The notes under the pieces are model-generated. The model was not told where the DNA came from. It made no database searches and was given only the letters and a program-made list of their open reading frames with translations. 22,914 nucleotides of DNA from DATFPQ01 sp035264765 (lineage in GTDB: Bacteria; Actinomycetota; Actinomycetes; Actinomycetales; Angustibacteraceae), in assembly GCA_035264765.1 (NCBI GenBank), contig DATFPQ010000020.1, forward strand, positions 1 to 22,914. The letters are read 5' to 3'. Below, one piece after another: positions 7,419-15,071 of this stretch (positions are counted from its first letter, which is position 1; every line of letters begins with the position of its first letter). The position numbers were made by a program, and so were the translations under genes.

Positions 7419-8648
7419 TCAGACCACCCGACGGGCCGATGGCGAGGGCTCGGCGAGCAGGAAGCGCGGGGCGTGTAGCCCGGAGCTGCCGAACGCGGCG
7501 TCGACCGCCGCGGCGACCTCCTGCACGGAGTCGGCGGGCACCAGCGCGACGGCCGAGCCACCGAAGCCGCCGCCGGTCATCCGGGCGCCGACCGCGCCGG
7601 CCGAGCGCGCTGCCTCGACCGCGACGTCGAGCTCGCGCGAGGAGACCCGGTAGTCGTCCCGCAGGGACGCGTGCGAGGCGTCGAGCAGCGGGCCGATGTC
7701 CGCGAGCCGGCCACTGCCGGAGGACGCTGCGTCCAGCAGCGCGACCGTCTCGCGGACCCGGCCGATCTCGGTCAGGACGTGCCGGGCCACGGCGTGCAGG
7801 GCCTGGTCGGTCAGCCGGCCGAGCACCTTGTCCACCGGCTCTTCGGCGACCTCGCGCAGGGTGGCGACGCCAAGCGCGCGGGCCGCCTCCTCGGTGGCCG
7901 CCCGGCGCTGCGCGTACTCGCCCCCGGCGTGCGTGTGCTCCGCCCGCGTGTCGATGACCAGCAGGGCCATGCCGCCACCACGGGGATCCAGCGGCACCTG
8001 CCGGGTGGACCCGTCCCGGGTGTCGAGCAGCAGGGCGTGGCCGGAGGTGCAGCGCAGCACCGCCGCCTGGTCCATCCCGCCGGTCGGAGCCTGCGCGACC
8101 TCGTTTTCCGCGCGCACACACACCTGGGCGAGCCGTGCGCGCCCGGCATCGTCGGCCGCTAGCCCCAGGCCGGCCAGGTCGTCCAGCGCCAGGGCCGTGG
8201 CGCACGACAGCGCCGCGGACGACGACAGCCCCGATCCCACCGGAACCTCGCTGTCGACGAGCGCGTCGATCGAGAACGCCTCTCCCGGCAGGTCCTCGGT
8301 CTCGGTCAGCACGGCCGCGACGCCGGCGACGTAGGCCCCCCAGCCGCCCGGCGTGCCTGGCCCGACCTCGGCCAGGGCCACCCGCACCGGCTCCTGCGGA
8401 CGCTGCACCGAGCGCGCGACGACGTGCCCGTCCCGACGGTGCGACGCCGCCACGAGCGTCGTGTGCGGCAGTGCGAACGGCAGGCAGAGCCCGTCGGCGT
8501 AGTCGACGTGCTCGCCGATCAGGTTCACCCGCCCGGGGGCGGCCCACACGCCGTCGGGTGGATGTCCCACCTCGGCGGCGAAGCGCTCCGCGAGCTCGGC
8601 GGCCCGCTCCCCGAGGTCCTGCGACGGCGACCAGTCCGGCCCGCTCAC
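7419..8648 (-). CDS. galK: Galactokinase
   Basis: A GHMP-family kinase of 409 aa that phosphorylates galactose at C1 in the Leloir pathway. It shows the galactose-binding signature APGRVNLIGEHVDYADG (R40, E46, H47, D49), the phosphate loop PVGSGLSSSAALS (136-148), the catalytic Asp in GGMDQAA (D193), DTRAEHTHAGGEY and the C-terminal MTGGGFGGSAVAL. The family signature usually reads GEHTDYN; here it is GEHVDYA, within normal variation. The GTG start at 8648 overlaps the stop of the upstream galT remnant by 4 bp, so galK was, or still is, translationally coupled to it. Confidence 0.96.
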   Translation of the reverse strand: MSGPDWSPSQDLGERAAELAERFAAEVGHPPDGVWAAPGRVNLIGEHVDYADGLCLPFALPHTTLVAASHRRDGHVVARSVQRPQEPVRVALAEVGPGTPGGWGAYVAGVAAVLTETEDLPGEAFSIDALVDSEVPVGSGLSSSAALSCATALALDDLAGLGLAADDAGRARLAQVCVRAENEVAQAPTGGMDQAAVLRCTSGHALLLDTRDGSTRQVPLDPRGGGMALLVIDTRAEHTHAGGEYAQRRAATEEAARALGVATLREVAEEPVDKVLGRLTDQALHAVARHVLTEIGRVRETVALLDAASSGSGRLADIGPLLDASHASLRDDYRVSSRELDVAVEAARSAGAVGARMTGGGFGGSAVALVPADSVQEVAAAVDAAFGSSGLHAPRFLLAEPSPSARRVV

Positions 8649-8770
8649 GCGCCCGCCTCTCGTAGCCGGTCGGCGATCCGCTCCGGCGTCGTGTCGTAAC
8701 TGAAGGCACCCATGCCGGTCTCGGAACCGGCCAGGTAGGTGAGCCTGCCAGGCGCGCGGCGCACCGTCAT
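8645..8770 (-). pseudogene. galT: C-terminal remnant of galactose-1-phosphate uridylyltransferase
   Basis: From ATG 8770 to TGA 8645-8647 there are 41 codons reading RRAPGRLTYLAGSETG, then MGAFSYDTTPE and RIADRLRE. As I remember actinobacterial GalT, this is its extreme C-terminus (LAGSE..MGAF..DTTPE..A.RLR). Upstream of about residue 4 the GalT similarity stops: the HxHxH uridylyl site and zinc ligands are absent, and a divergent alpha-galactosidase begins 172 bp away. No Shine-Dalgarno sequence precedes ATG 8770. The stop overlaps the galK start (GTGA), the junction expected of an intact galT-galK operon. I read it as a deletion remnant. A functional short peptide is possible but less likely. 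Confidence 0.7.
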
Positions 8771-8942
8771 GTCGGACACGTCGACGAGGTCTACCAGGTC
8801 CGCGACCCGGGCGCCGCCGTACCGGCGCTCCGGCGTCCTCCTGGACGTGAGCCACCCGGCCCTGGGTAGGCAGCGGAGGTCGGTCCGGCAGCCGGGCACG
8901 CCGTCGGACCGGTGCTGGACGCCGCGACGAAGGGACGACCCG

Positions 8943-11096
8943 GTGAGTGACCTCAGGCTGCTGCGCGCTGGCGGTACCGCTCTGCTGCTGGACGCCCGTG
9001 GCGACGGACCGCCGTTGGTGCTGCACTGGGGCGCCGACCCGGGGCCGCTGGACGACGAAGCGCTGGCCGAGCTGGCGCTCGCCCTGGTCCCCGACGTCGC
9101 GGGGAGCGCCTTCGACGAGGTCACCCGGCCCAGCATCGTGCCCGGCGAGGCCGAGGGGTGGTCCGGCCGGCCCGGCCTGGCGGGCCAGCGACCCGGTGGC
9201 GGGCCGCCCCTGCGGCTGCTGAGGACCGCGCCGGTGGAGGTCGACGCGCGCCCGGACGGCGGCTGCGAGCTGGTCGTGGGCCTCGCCGACGAGGAGGCGG
9301 GCGTGCGGATCGTCGTCCAGCTGCGGTTGGAGGCGTCCGGAGTGCTGCGGATGCGGCAGGTCGTTACCGCCACGGCGGCCCAGGGCTGGTCGCTCGCCGG
9401 TGCCCTGAGCCTGCTGCCGGTGCCCTCGCGCGCCGCCGACGCCCTGGACACCACCGGACGATGGTGCCGCGAGCGCTCGCCGCAACGCGGCCCCGTGCTG
9501 CACGGCGCTCGGGCGCGCGAGTCGCGCCGCGGCCGCACCGGACACGACGCGCCCACGGTGCTGGTGGCCGGCACCGCCGGTTTCGGCTTCCGGCACGGCG
9601 AGGTCTGGGGGGCGCACGTGGCCTGGAGCGGTGACCAGGTACACGTGCTCGAGCGCCTGCCCGAGGGTCACACGCTGCTCGGTGGCGGCGAGCTGCTGCG
9701 TCCGGGGGAGGTCGAGCTGGCGCGGGGGCAGTCCTGGACGAGCCCGTGGACGGTCTTCGTCTGGTCGGACAAGGGGCTGGACGGCCTGAGTGCCCGGCTG
9801 CACACGTTCCTACGCGCTCGTCCGAACCACCCGACGTCCCCGCGGCCGCTGGTGCTCAACACCTGGGAGGCGGTCTACTTCGACCACGACCTGGCCCGGC
9901 TGCTGGCCCTGGCCGAGACCGCCGCCGGCATCGGGGTGGAGCGCTTCGTGCTGGACGACGGCTGGTTCCGGGGTCGACGCAGCGACTCGGCGGGCCTCGG
10001 TGACTGGACCGTCGACCCGGAGGTCTGGCCGAAGGGACTGCACCCACTCTTCGACCGGGTCCGCGAGCTCGGCATGCAGGTGGGCCTCTGGGTGGAGCCC
10101 GAGATGGTCAACCTCGACTCCGACCTCGCCCGTCGGCACCCGGACTGGCTGCTGTCCGCGGCCGAGCGGCTGCCCCTGCCCTGGCGTCGCCAGCAGGTCC
10201 TGGACCTGGCGAGGACCGAGGCGTTCGCGTACCTCCTGGAGCGGCTGGACGCCCTGGTCACCGAGTACCGGCTGGACTACCTGAAGTGGGACCACAACCG
10301 CGACCTCCACCTCGCCGCCCACGGGGGCAGGCCAGGCGTCCACGCCCAGACCCATGCGCTGTACCGGCTGCTGGACGCCCTGCGCGAGCGGCACCCCGGC
10401 CTGGAGATCGAGTCCTGCGCGTCCGGCGGCGCGCGGGTCGACCTCGGCATCCTGGACCGCACCGACCGGGTGTGGGCGTCGGACACCAACGACGCCGTGG
10501 AGCGCCAGCAGATCCAGCGCTGGACCGGCCTGCTGCTGCCGCCCGAGCTGGTCGGCGCGCACGTCGGCCCGCCGCGCGCGCACACCACCGGCCGCGTCGT
10601 GGACCTCGGCATGCGGCTGCTCACCAGCCTGTTCGGGCACGCCGGCATCGAGTGGGACGTCACCACCTGCAGCCCTCAGGAGCTGGACCGGCTGCGCGCC
10701 TGGGCCGCGCTCTACCGGGAGCTGCGGCCGCTGCTGCACTCCGGCGTCACCGTGCGGGCCGACCTGGCGGACGACGGCCTGCTGCTGCACGGCGTGGTCG
10801 CGCAGGACCGCTCCCACGCGGTGTACGCCTGCGTACGGACCCGCACCGGCGAGCTCGTGGACCCCGGGCCCCTGCCGCTGCCCGGCCTGGATGGCGGGCG
10901 CCACTACCGGGTGCGCCGCCGGACCGAGCTGGACGACCCAGGCGCCAACGGCTCGGGGCCGACGTCGGGGCCGCCGTGGACGTTGCGTACGGACGGGGTG
11001 GTGCTGCCCGGATCCGCTCTCGCCACGCCCGGTCCGGCGGCGCCGATGCTGCGCCCCGCCACCGGAATCCTGCTGGAGGCGACGGATCTGCCCTGA
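8943..11096 (+). CDS. Alpha-galactosidase, glycoside hydrolase family 36
   Basis: Releases terminal alpha-linked galactose from melibiose or raffinose-type sugars. The protein is 717 aa, normal for GH36, with no signal peptide, so it should be cytoplasmic. An N-terminal beta-sandwich (to about residue 300) precedes the TIM barrel, which shows LNTWEAVYFD, FVLDDGWFRGR, GLWVEPEMVN, the nucleophile in DYLKWDHNRD (D450), ESCASGGARVDLG, and the acid/base Asp in WASDTNDAVERQ (D514). The D450-D514 spacing suits the family. The GTG start at 8943 was chosen because the frame upstream (from 8739) overlaps the galT remnant and reads as non-coding. GAAGGGA lies ~8 nt upstream. The galactose made here would feed the neighbouring galK. 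Confidence 0.94.
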   Translation: MSDLRLLRAGGTALLLDARGDGPPLVLHWGADPGPLDDEALAELALALVPDVAGSAFDEVTRPSIVPGEAEGWSGRPGLAGQRPGGGPPLRLLRTAPVEVDARPDGGCELVVGLADEEAGVRIVVQLRLEASGVLRMRQVVTATAAQGWSLAGALSLLPVPSRAADALDTTGRWCRERSPQRGPVLHGARARESRRGRTGHDAPTVLVAGTAGFGFRHGEVWGAHVAWSGDQVHVLERLPEGHTLLGGGELLRPGEVELARGQSWTSPWTVFVWSDKGLDGLSARLHTFLRARPNHPTSPRPLVLNTWEAVYFDHDLARLLALAETAAGIGVERFVLDDGWFRGRRSDSAGLGDWTVDPEVWPKGLHPLFDRVRELGMQVGLWVEPEMVNLDSDLARRHPDWLLSAAERLPLPWRRQQVLDLARTEAFAYLLERLDALVTEYRLDYLKWDHNRDLHLAAHGGRPGVHAQTHALYRLLDALRERHPGLEIESCASGGARVDLGILDRTDRVWASDTNDAVERQQIQRWTGLLLPPELVGAHVGPPRAHTTGRVVDLGMRLLTSLFGHAGIEWDVTTCSPQELDRLRAWAALYRELRPLLHSGVTVRADLADDGLLLHGVVAQDRSHAVYACVRTRTGELVDPGPLPLPGLDGGRHYRVRRRTELDDPGANGSGPTSGPPWTLRTDGVVLPGSALATPGPAAPMLRPATGILLEATDLP

Positions 11097-11124
11097 GCGT
11101 CGTGCGCGGAGGTCTCCTGACACA

Positions 11125-12174
11125 ATGCCGGGCATGCCCGAGACTCCTCCCGACCACCGGCCGCCGAGGGTGCTGTCGGGGATGCAGCCCACGAGCGACT
11201 CCCTGCACCTGGGGAACTACCTCGGTGCGCTCATGCACTGGGTGCGACTGCAGCAGACCCACGACGCGTTCTACTGCGTGGTCGACCTGCACGCCATCAC
11301 CGTGGACGTCGACCCGGCCCTGCTGCGCGACCGCACCCGGCGCACCGCAGCGCAGTACCTGGCGGGCGGCGTGGACCCCGAGCGGTCCACCCTGTTCGTG
11401 CAGAGCCACATCCCCGAGCACGCCGAGCTCGCTTGGGTGCTGGGGTGCATCACCGGCTTTGGCGAGGCCGGGCGGATGACCCAGTTCAAGGACAAGTCCC
11501 TGCGGCACGGGGCCGACCGCGCCTCCGTGGGCCTGTTCACGTACCCGGTGCTCATGGCGGCCGACATCCTGCTCTACCAGACCGACCAGGTTCCCGTGGG
11601 CGAGGACCAGCGCCAGCACCTCGAGCTGACCCGCGACCTGGCCCAGCGGTTCAACACCCGGTTCGGCCCGACCTTCACCGTTCCTGAGCCCCACATCGTC
11701 CGGGAGACCGCCAAGATCTACGACCTGCAGGAGCCCACCGCCAAGATGAGCAAGACGGCGGCGACGATGGCCGGCGTCATCGACCTGCTGGACGACCCCA
11801 AGGTGACGGCCAAGAAGATCCGGTCTGCGGTCACGGACACCGAGCGCGACGTCCGCTACGACGTCGAGGCCAAGCCCGGCGTCTCGAACCTGCTGTCGAT
11901 CTACTCGGCACTGTCCGGGCGCTCGGTCGAGGAGCTGGAGAAGGACTACGCCGGCAAGGGCTACGGCGACCTCAAGGGCGACCTCGCCGGTGTCGTGGCT
12001 GGTGTGCTGACGCCGTTCCGCGAGCGTGCGCTCGGCTACCTGGACGACACCGCGACGCTGGACGACGTGCTGGCCGCCGGGGCGGACAAGGCCCGCGCGG
12101 TCGCCTCCGCAACGCTGGAGCAGGTCTACGACGGGGTGGGGTTCCTGCGGCCGGCCCGCTGGATGCGTCGATGA
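11125..12174 (+). CDS. trpS: Tryptophanyl-tRNA synthetase
   Basis: A class I aminoacyl-tRNA synthetase charging tRNA-Trp; 349 aa, normal length. It shows SGMQPTSDSLHLGNYLGA (the HIGH-type motif is HLGN at 28-31), DLHAIT, TYPVLMAADILLYQ, VPVGEDQRQHLELTRDLA and the KMSKS-type loop KMSKT at 207-211. ATG 11125 is preferred, with GGAGG at 11108-11112 (12 nt upstream). ATG 11134 in the same frame is possible but leaves a 21-nt spacing. No T-box or attenuator-like leader is visible in the 28 bp after the alpha-galactosidase stop. It overlaps the next gene by 4 bp (ATGA). Confidence 0.96.
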   Translation: MPGMPETPPDHRPPRVLSGMQPTSDSLHLGNYLGALMHWVRLQQTHDAFYCVVDLHAITVDVDPALLRDRTRRTAAQYLAGGVDPERSTLFVQSHIPEHAELAWVLGCITGFGEAGRMTQFKDKSLRHGADRASVGLFTYPVLMAADILLYQTDQVPVGEDQRQHLELTRDLAQRFNTRFGPTFTVPEPHIVRETAKIYDLQEPTAKMSKTAATMAGVIDLLDDPKVTAKKIRSAVTDTERDVRYDVEAKPGVSNLLSIYSALSGRSVEELEKDYAGKGYGDLKGDLAGVVAGVLTPFRERALGYLDDTATLDDVLAAGADKARAVASATLEQVYDGVGFLRPARWMRR

Positions 12175-12713
12175 CGGACCCCGCCCCGGACGCCCAGCGG
12201 ACGATCGGGGTTGCGGTGTCGATCCCGGAGCCGTGGGGCGAGCAGCTGCGCGCGCACCGGGCGTCCTTCGGCGACCCCGCGGCAACCTCCATCCCGACGC
12301 ACGTGACGCTCCTACCCCCGACACAGGTTCCGCCGCCCGAGGACGCCGTCATCGAGAATCACCTGGCCGCCGTCGCGGAGTCCGCCTGCCCGTTCGATAT
12401 CCACCTGCGGGGGACGGCGACCTTCCGGCCGGTGTCGCCGGTGGTCTTCGTGCAGCTGGTGGAGGGCATCGGCGGCTGCGAGCGACTGGAGCGCGCGGTG
12501 CGGAATGGCCCGCTCAAGCGGTCGCTGCAGTTCTACTACCACCCCCATGTCACGGTCGCGCACCACCTGCCGGACGAGGCGCTGGACCGCGCCTTCACCG
12601 AGCTGGCCGACTTCGAGTGCCGGTTCCGGGTGGAGGAGTTCCACCTCTACGAGCACGGGAACGACGGCGTCTGGCGCACTCGGCGGGCGTTCGGCTTCGG
12701 CCGCGACGAGTGA
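12171..12713 (+). CDS. 2H phosphoesterase (2'-5' RNA ligase / LigT-like)
   Basis: A 180-aa protein with the two HxT motifs that define the 2H phosphoesterase superfamily: HVT in PTHVTLL (44-46) and HVT in YHPHVTVAHHL (126-128). Members act on 2',3'- or 2'-5'-linked nucleotides, tRNA-splicing-type products or ADP-ribose 1'',2''-cyclic phosphate; the substrate here is not evident. The ATG overlaps the trpS stop by 4 bp and its own stop overlaps the next gene's GTG by 4 bp, so all three genes should be co-translated. The link to a tRNA synthetase makes an RNA end-processing role plausible, but that is inference. Confidence 0.85.
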   Translation: MTDPAPDAQRTIGVAVSIPEPWGEQLRAHRASFGDPAATSIPTHVTLLPPTQVPPPEDAVIENHLAAVAESACPFDIHLRGTATFRPVSPVVFVQLVEGIGGCERLERAVRNGPLKRSLQFYYHPHVTVAHHLPDEALDRAFTELADFECRFRVEEFHLYEHGNDGVWRTRRAFGFGRDE

Positions 12714-13855
12714 GCGCCACGTCCCGGCTGCTGGACCGGCTCCGGGCCACGCGCCCGTACCGTTCCTGGGACCGGTACACCACCGCTCGCGGCAACGTGC
12801 TCGCCGGCGGGATGGCGTACCTGGGGTTCTTCTCGGTGATCCCGGCGCTGGTCCTCGCCTTCACCGTCTTCGGCTTCGTGCTGGCCGGGCACCCCGCGCT
12901 GTTCGACCAGGTGGTCGAGTCGATCTCGCAGACGCTGCCGGGAGTGGTGCGTGACGAGGCGCACCCGAACGGGCTGATCGACGCCAGCAACCCCCCGGCG
13001 CCGAGCGCGCTCACGATCACTGGGCTGGTCAGCCTGGTCACGCTCCTGCTGGCCGGAACCGGCTGGGTCGACGCGCTCCGCGAGGGCGTGCGAGCCGTTT
13101 TCGGCCAGCCCACGCTGGCCATCAACCCGGTCAAGGGCAAGCTCGTGGACCTGCTGCTGCTGGGGACGCTCGGTCTGGCGTTCGTCGTGAGTGGCGCGCT
13201 CTCGCTCGCCGTCAGCTCGGCCGGCTCCTGGATCCTCGACCAGCTCGGCGCCGACCCGGGGTCCCTCGTCGGTCAGGTGGTGCTGCGCGGCGGGGCCGTG
13301 CTGGCGGTCCTGGCGGCCGACACGCTGCTGGTCGTCGTGGTCCTGCGCCTGATGAGCGGCCTGGACCTGCCGCGGTCGGACGTGCTGCAGGGCTCGCTGT
13401 TCGGCGCCGTCGGCCTTGGAGTGCTGAAGCAGGTCAGCGGGCTGCTGCTGGCCGCGGCGGCGCGCCGGCCCGTGCTCGGCAGCTTCGCCGTCATCATCGG
13501 CCTGCTGGTGCTGCTGAACCTGATCAGCCGGATCCTGCTGCTGTCCGCTGCCTGGGCGGCGACCCGGGCCGCCGAGAGCAGCCGGGTCGCGGCGGCCGCC
13601 GCGGCCGGTTCTCCCGTGCCGCCGGGGCCGCGGGAGGCCGCGTTGCCCGGCTCCGCCGGGTTGCCCGGCTCCGCCGCGTTGCCCGGCTCCGCCGCGTTGC
13701 CCGGCTCCGCCGCCTTGCCCAGCTTCGGCCAGCGGTCCGCCGACCGGACCGCCGTGGTGGCCGGTGCGGTGCTCGGCCTCATCCTCGCGGTCGGCTGGCG
13801 CGGCGCGCGCGACGGGCTGCGATCAGCCGCCGACGCCGTACGACGGCAGCCATAG
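12710..13855 (+). CDS. YihY/BrkB family inner-membrane protein
   Basis: A 381-aa polytopic protein of the YihY/UPF0761 family, once misnamed ribonuclease BN. The family features are an N-terminal amphipathic stretch (WDRYTTARGNVLAGGMAYLGFFSVIPALVL spans the first membrane helix), a TGWVDALREGVRAVF segment, and about six hydrophobic helices in all (around residues 30-55, 98-120, 143-165, 185-210, 220-245 and 255-285). A final helix near 350-368 follows a Pro/Ala/Ser-rich linker that carries four copies of LPGSAA or LPGSAG. Its function is unknown; a transporter or envelope role is commonly suspected. The GTG start at 12710 overlaps the 2H phosphoesterase stop. The 3' end overlaps the opposing carboxypeptidase gene by 77 bp. 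Confidence 0.87.
   Translation: MSATSRLLDRLRATRPYRSWDRYTTARGNVLAGGMAYLGFFSVIPALVLAFTVFGFVLAGHPALFDQVVESISQTLPGVVRDEAHPNGLIDASNPPAPSALTITGLVSLVTLLLAGTGWVDALREGVRAVFGQPTLAINPVKGKLVDLLLLGTLGLAFVVSGALSLAVSSAGSWILDQLGADPGSLVGQVVLRGGAVLAVLAADTLLVVVVLRLMSGLDLPRSDVLQGSLFGAVGLGVLKQVSGLLLAAAARRPVLGSFAVIIGLLVLLNLISRILLLSAAWAATRAAESSRVAAAAAAGSPVPPGPREAALPGSAGLPGSAALPGSAALPGSAALPSFGQRSADRTAVVAGAVLGLILAVGWRGARDGLRSAADAVRRQP
13643..13730 (+). repeat. 18-bp coding tandem repeat, four copies plus a decayed fifth
   Basis: Units start at 13643, 13661, 13679 and 13697, each TTGCCCGGCTCCGCC plus GGG, GCG or GCC. A degenerate fifth unit (TTGCCCAGCTTCGGCC) starts at 13715. In frame they encode LPGSAG/LPGSAA (residues 312-335 of the YihY protein). 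The 15-nt core is identical in all four copies, so the expansion is recent and may vary between strains. Confidence 0.93.
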
Positions 13856-15071
13856 CTCCGGCGAGCGCCACCAGAACCAGGCCCACCGTCACGCCCGTCG
13901 GGAGGCCGGACCCCTTCCGCGGGTCGGCCGAAGCCGCTGACGGCTGCGTTCCGGCCCCGGTTGCTCCGGCCGTTGCTTCGGCCTGGACGGCGGGTGGCGT
14001 GCGACTCGGGGTGGGCTGGGTAGGCGTCGCCGGGCGGGCGGTCGCGGCCACCTCCCCGCGGTTCACCAGGCGCCCCACCGGACGCGCCTGAGCGCCATGG
14101 GCGAACGCCCAGTCCAGCAGCGCGGCCGTGGGCCGCCAGCTCCCGTCCCCGCGGCGCAGTGCCGCGACGAGGTAGGTGCGGCCGCCGCGGCTCGCCGCGC
14201 CTACGACCGACCAGCGTGCGGCCACCGTGTAGCCGTTCTTGACCCCGATGGCGCCGTCGTAGTTGGCCAGCAGCCGGTTGTGGTTCTGGATCTGGTAGCG
14301 GCCGCGTCGCTTGCCGCGCACCTCCTTGCCGGGAAAGTCGACGTATCGGGTGGCGACGAGCTGTCGGAAGGCCGGAACCCGCATCCCCGCGCGTGCGAAC
14401 AGCGCGAGGTCGTAAGAGCTCGTCACCTGGCCCGGCGCGTCCAGGCCGCTGGGGTTGCGGACCACCGTGTCACGTGCGCCGAGCGCGATCGCCTCCGCCT
14501 GCATGCGTGCCACCGTCAGCTGGACTCCGCCGGCCGCACGCGCCAGCGCGGTGGCGGCGTCATTGCCTGAAGACAACATCATCCCCTGCAGCAGCTGGCG
14601 CACCGTGTACGAGGAGCCTGGGGCGAGGCCGACCTTGCTGCCCTCCACCGCGTCGCCCGGCTCCGCGCGGACGACGGCGTCGGGGCGCACCCGGGGGAGC
14701 ACGGTGAGCGCGGTCAGCGACTTCAGGGCGCTCGCGGGCAGCCAGCGCGCGTGCGCGGCCTTGGCCACGAGCACCGTGCCCCGGTCCAGGTCGGCCAGCA
14801 CGTACGAGCCCGCCTTCATCGCGGGTGGGCGGGGTACGCCGGGCGGCAGGTCGACCACCACGCCCGGGGCTGCCAAGCGCGGGCCCCCGACGACGGTGGC
14901 GCCGGGGGGAGTCGTGGTCGCTGCGCGCGTGGCTTCGGGCCCGGTGGTCGTCGTCGTGGTGCTCGGTGCCGCGGCAGCGCCGGGCGGCGCGGCGACGGTG
15001 CCCAGCAGCGTGGCCGCCGCCGCAAGCAGGGCGACGTCGGTGAACCGGCGGTGCCGCGGCAGCGTCGTCAC
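13779..15071 (-). CDS. D-alanyl-D-alanine carboxypeptidase (S11 family, membrane-anchored)
   Basis: A penicillin-binding-protein-type serine peptidase of 430 aa that trims peptidoglycan stem peptides outside the membrane. Layout: signal peptide (about 1-36, ending GAAAAPS), a Thr/Pro-rich linker to ~75, a catalytic domain (~85-330), a Pro/Thr-rich linker, a membrane helix (~393-411) and a basic tail. Catalytic motifs are SxxK as S114-ALK117, SGN at 168-170, and KNG at 278-280 where KTG is usual. The PBP5-type C-terminal beta domain is absent. The GTG start at 15071 overlaps the sdhB stop by 4 bp. The stop lies inside the 3' end of the opposing YihY gene. Confidence 0.92.
   Translation of the reverse strand: MTTLPRHRRFTDVALLAAAATLLGTVAAPPGAAAAPSTTTTTTGPEATRAATTTPPGATVVGGPRLAAPGVVVDLPPGVPRPPAMKAGSYVLADLDRGTVLVAKAAHARWLPASALKSLTALTVLPRVRPDAVVRAEPGDAVEGSKVGLAPGSSYTVRQLLQGMMLSSGNDAATALARAAGGVQLTVARMQAEAIALGARDTVVRNPSGLDAPGQVTSSYDLALFARAGMRVPAFRQLVATRYVDFPGKEVRGKRRGRYQIQNHNRLLANYDGAIGVKNGYTVAARWSVVGAASRGGRTYLVAALRRGDGSWRPTAALLDWAFAHGAQARPVGRLVNRGEVAATARPATPTQPTPSRTPPAVQAEATAGATGAGTQPSAASADPRKGSGLPTGVTVGLVLVALAGAMAAVVRRRRLIAARRARRASRPRG

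Noticed and set aside
7419..9803. 794-codon minus-strand frame extending galK upstream
   Set aside because: The part above 8648 is antisense to the alpha-galactosidase and galT remnant; GHMP kinase similarity starts just after GTG 8648.
11097..11124. Possible Trp-responsive leader before trpS
   Set aside because: Only 28 bp separate it from the alpha-galactosidase stop; there is no T-box and no Trp-codon leader peptide.
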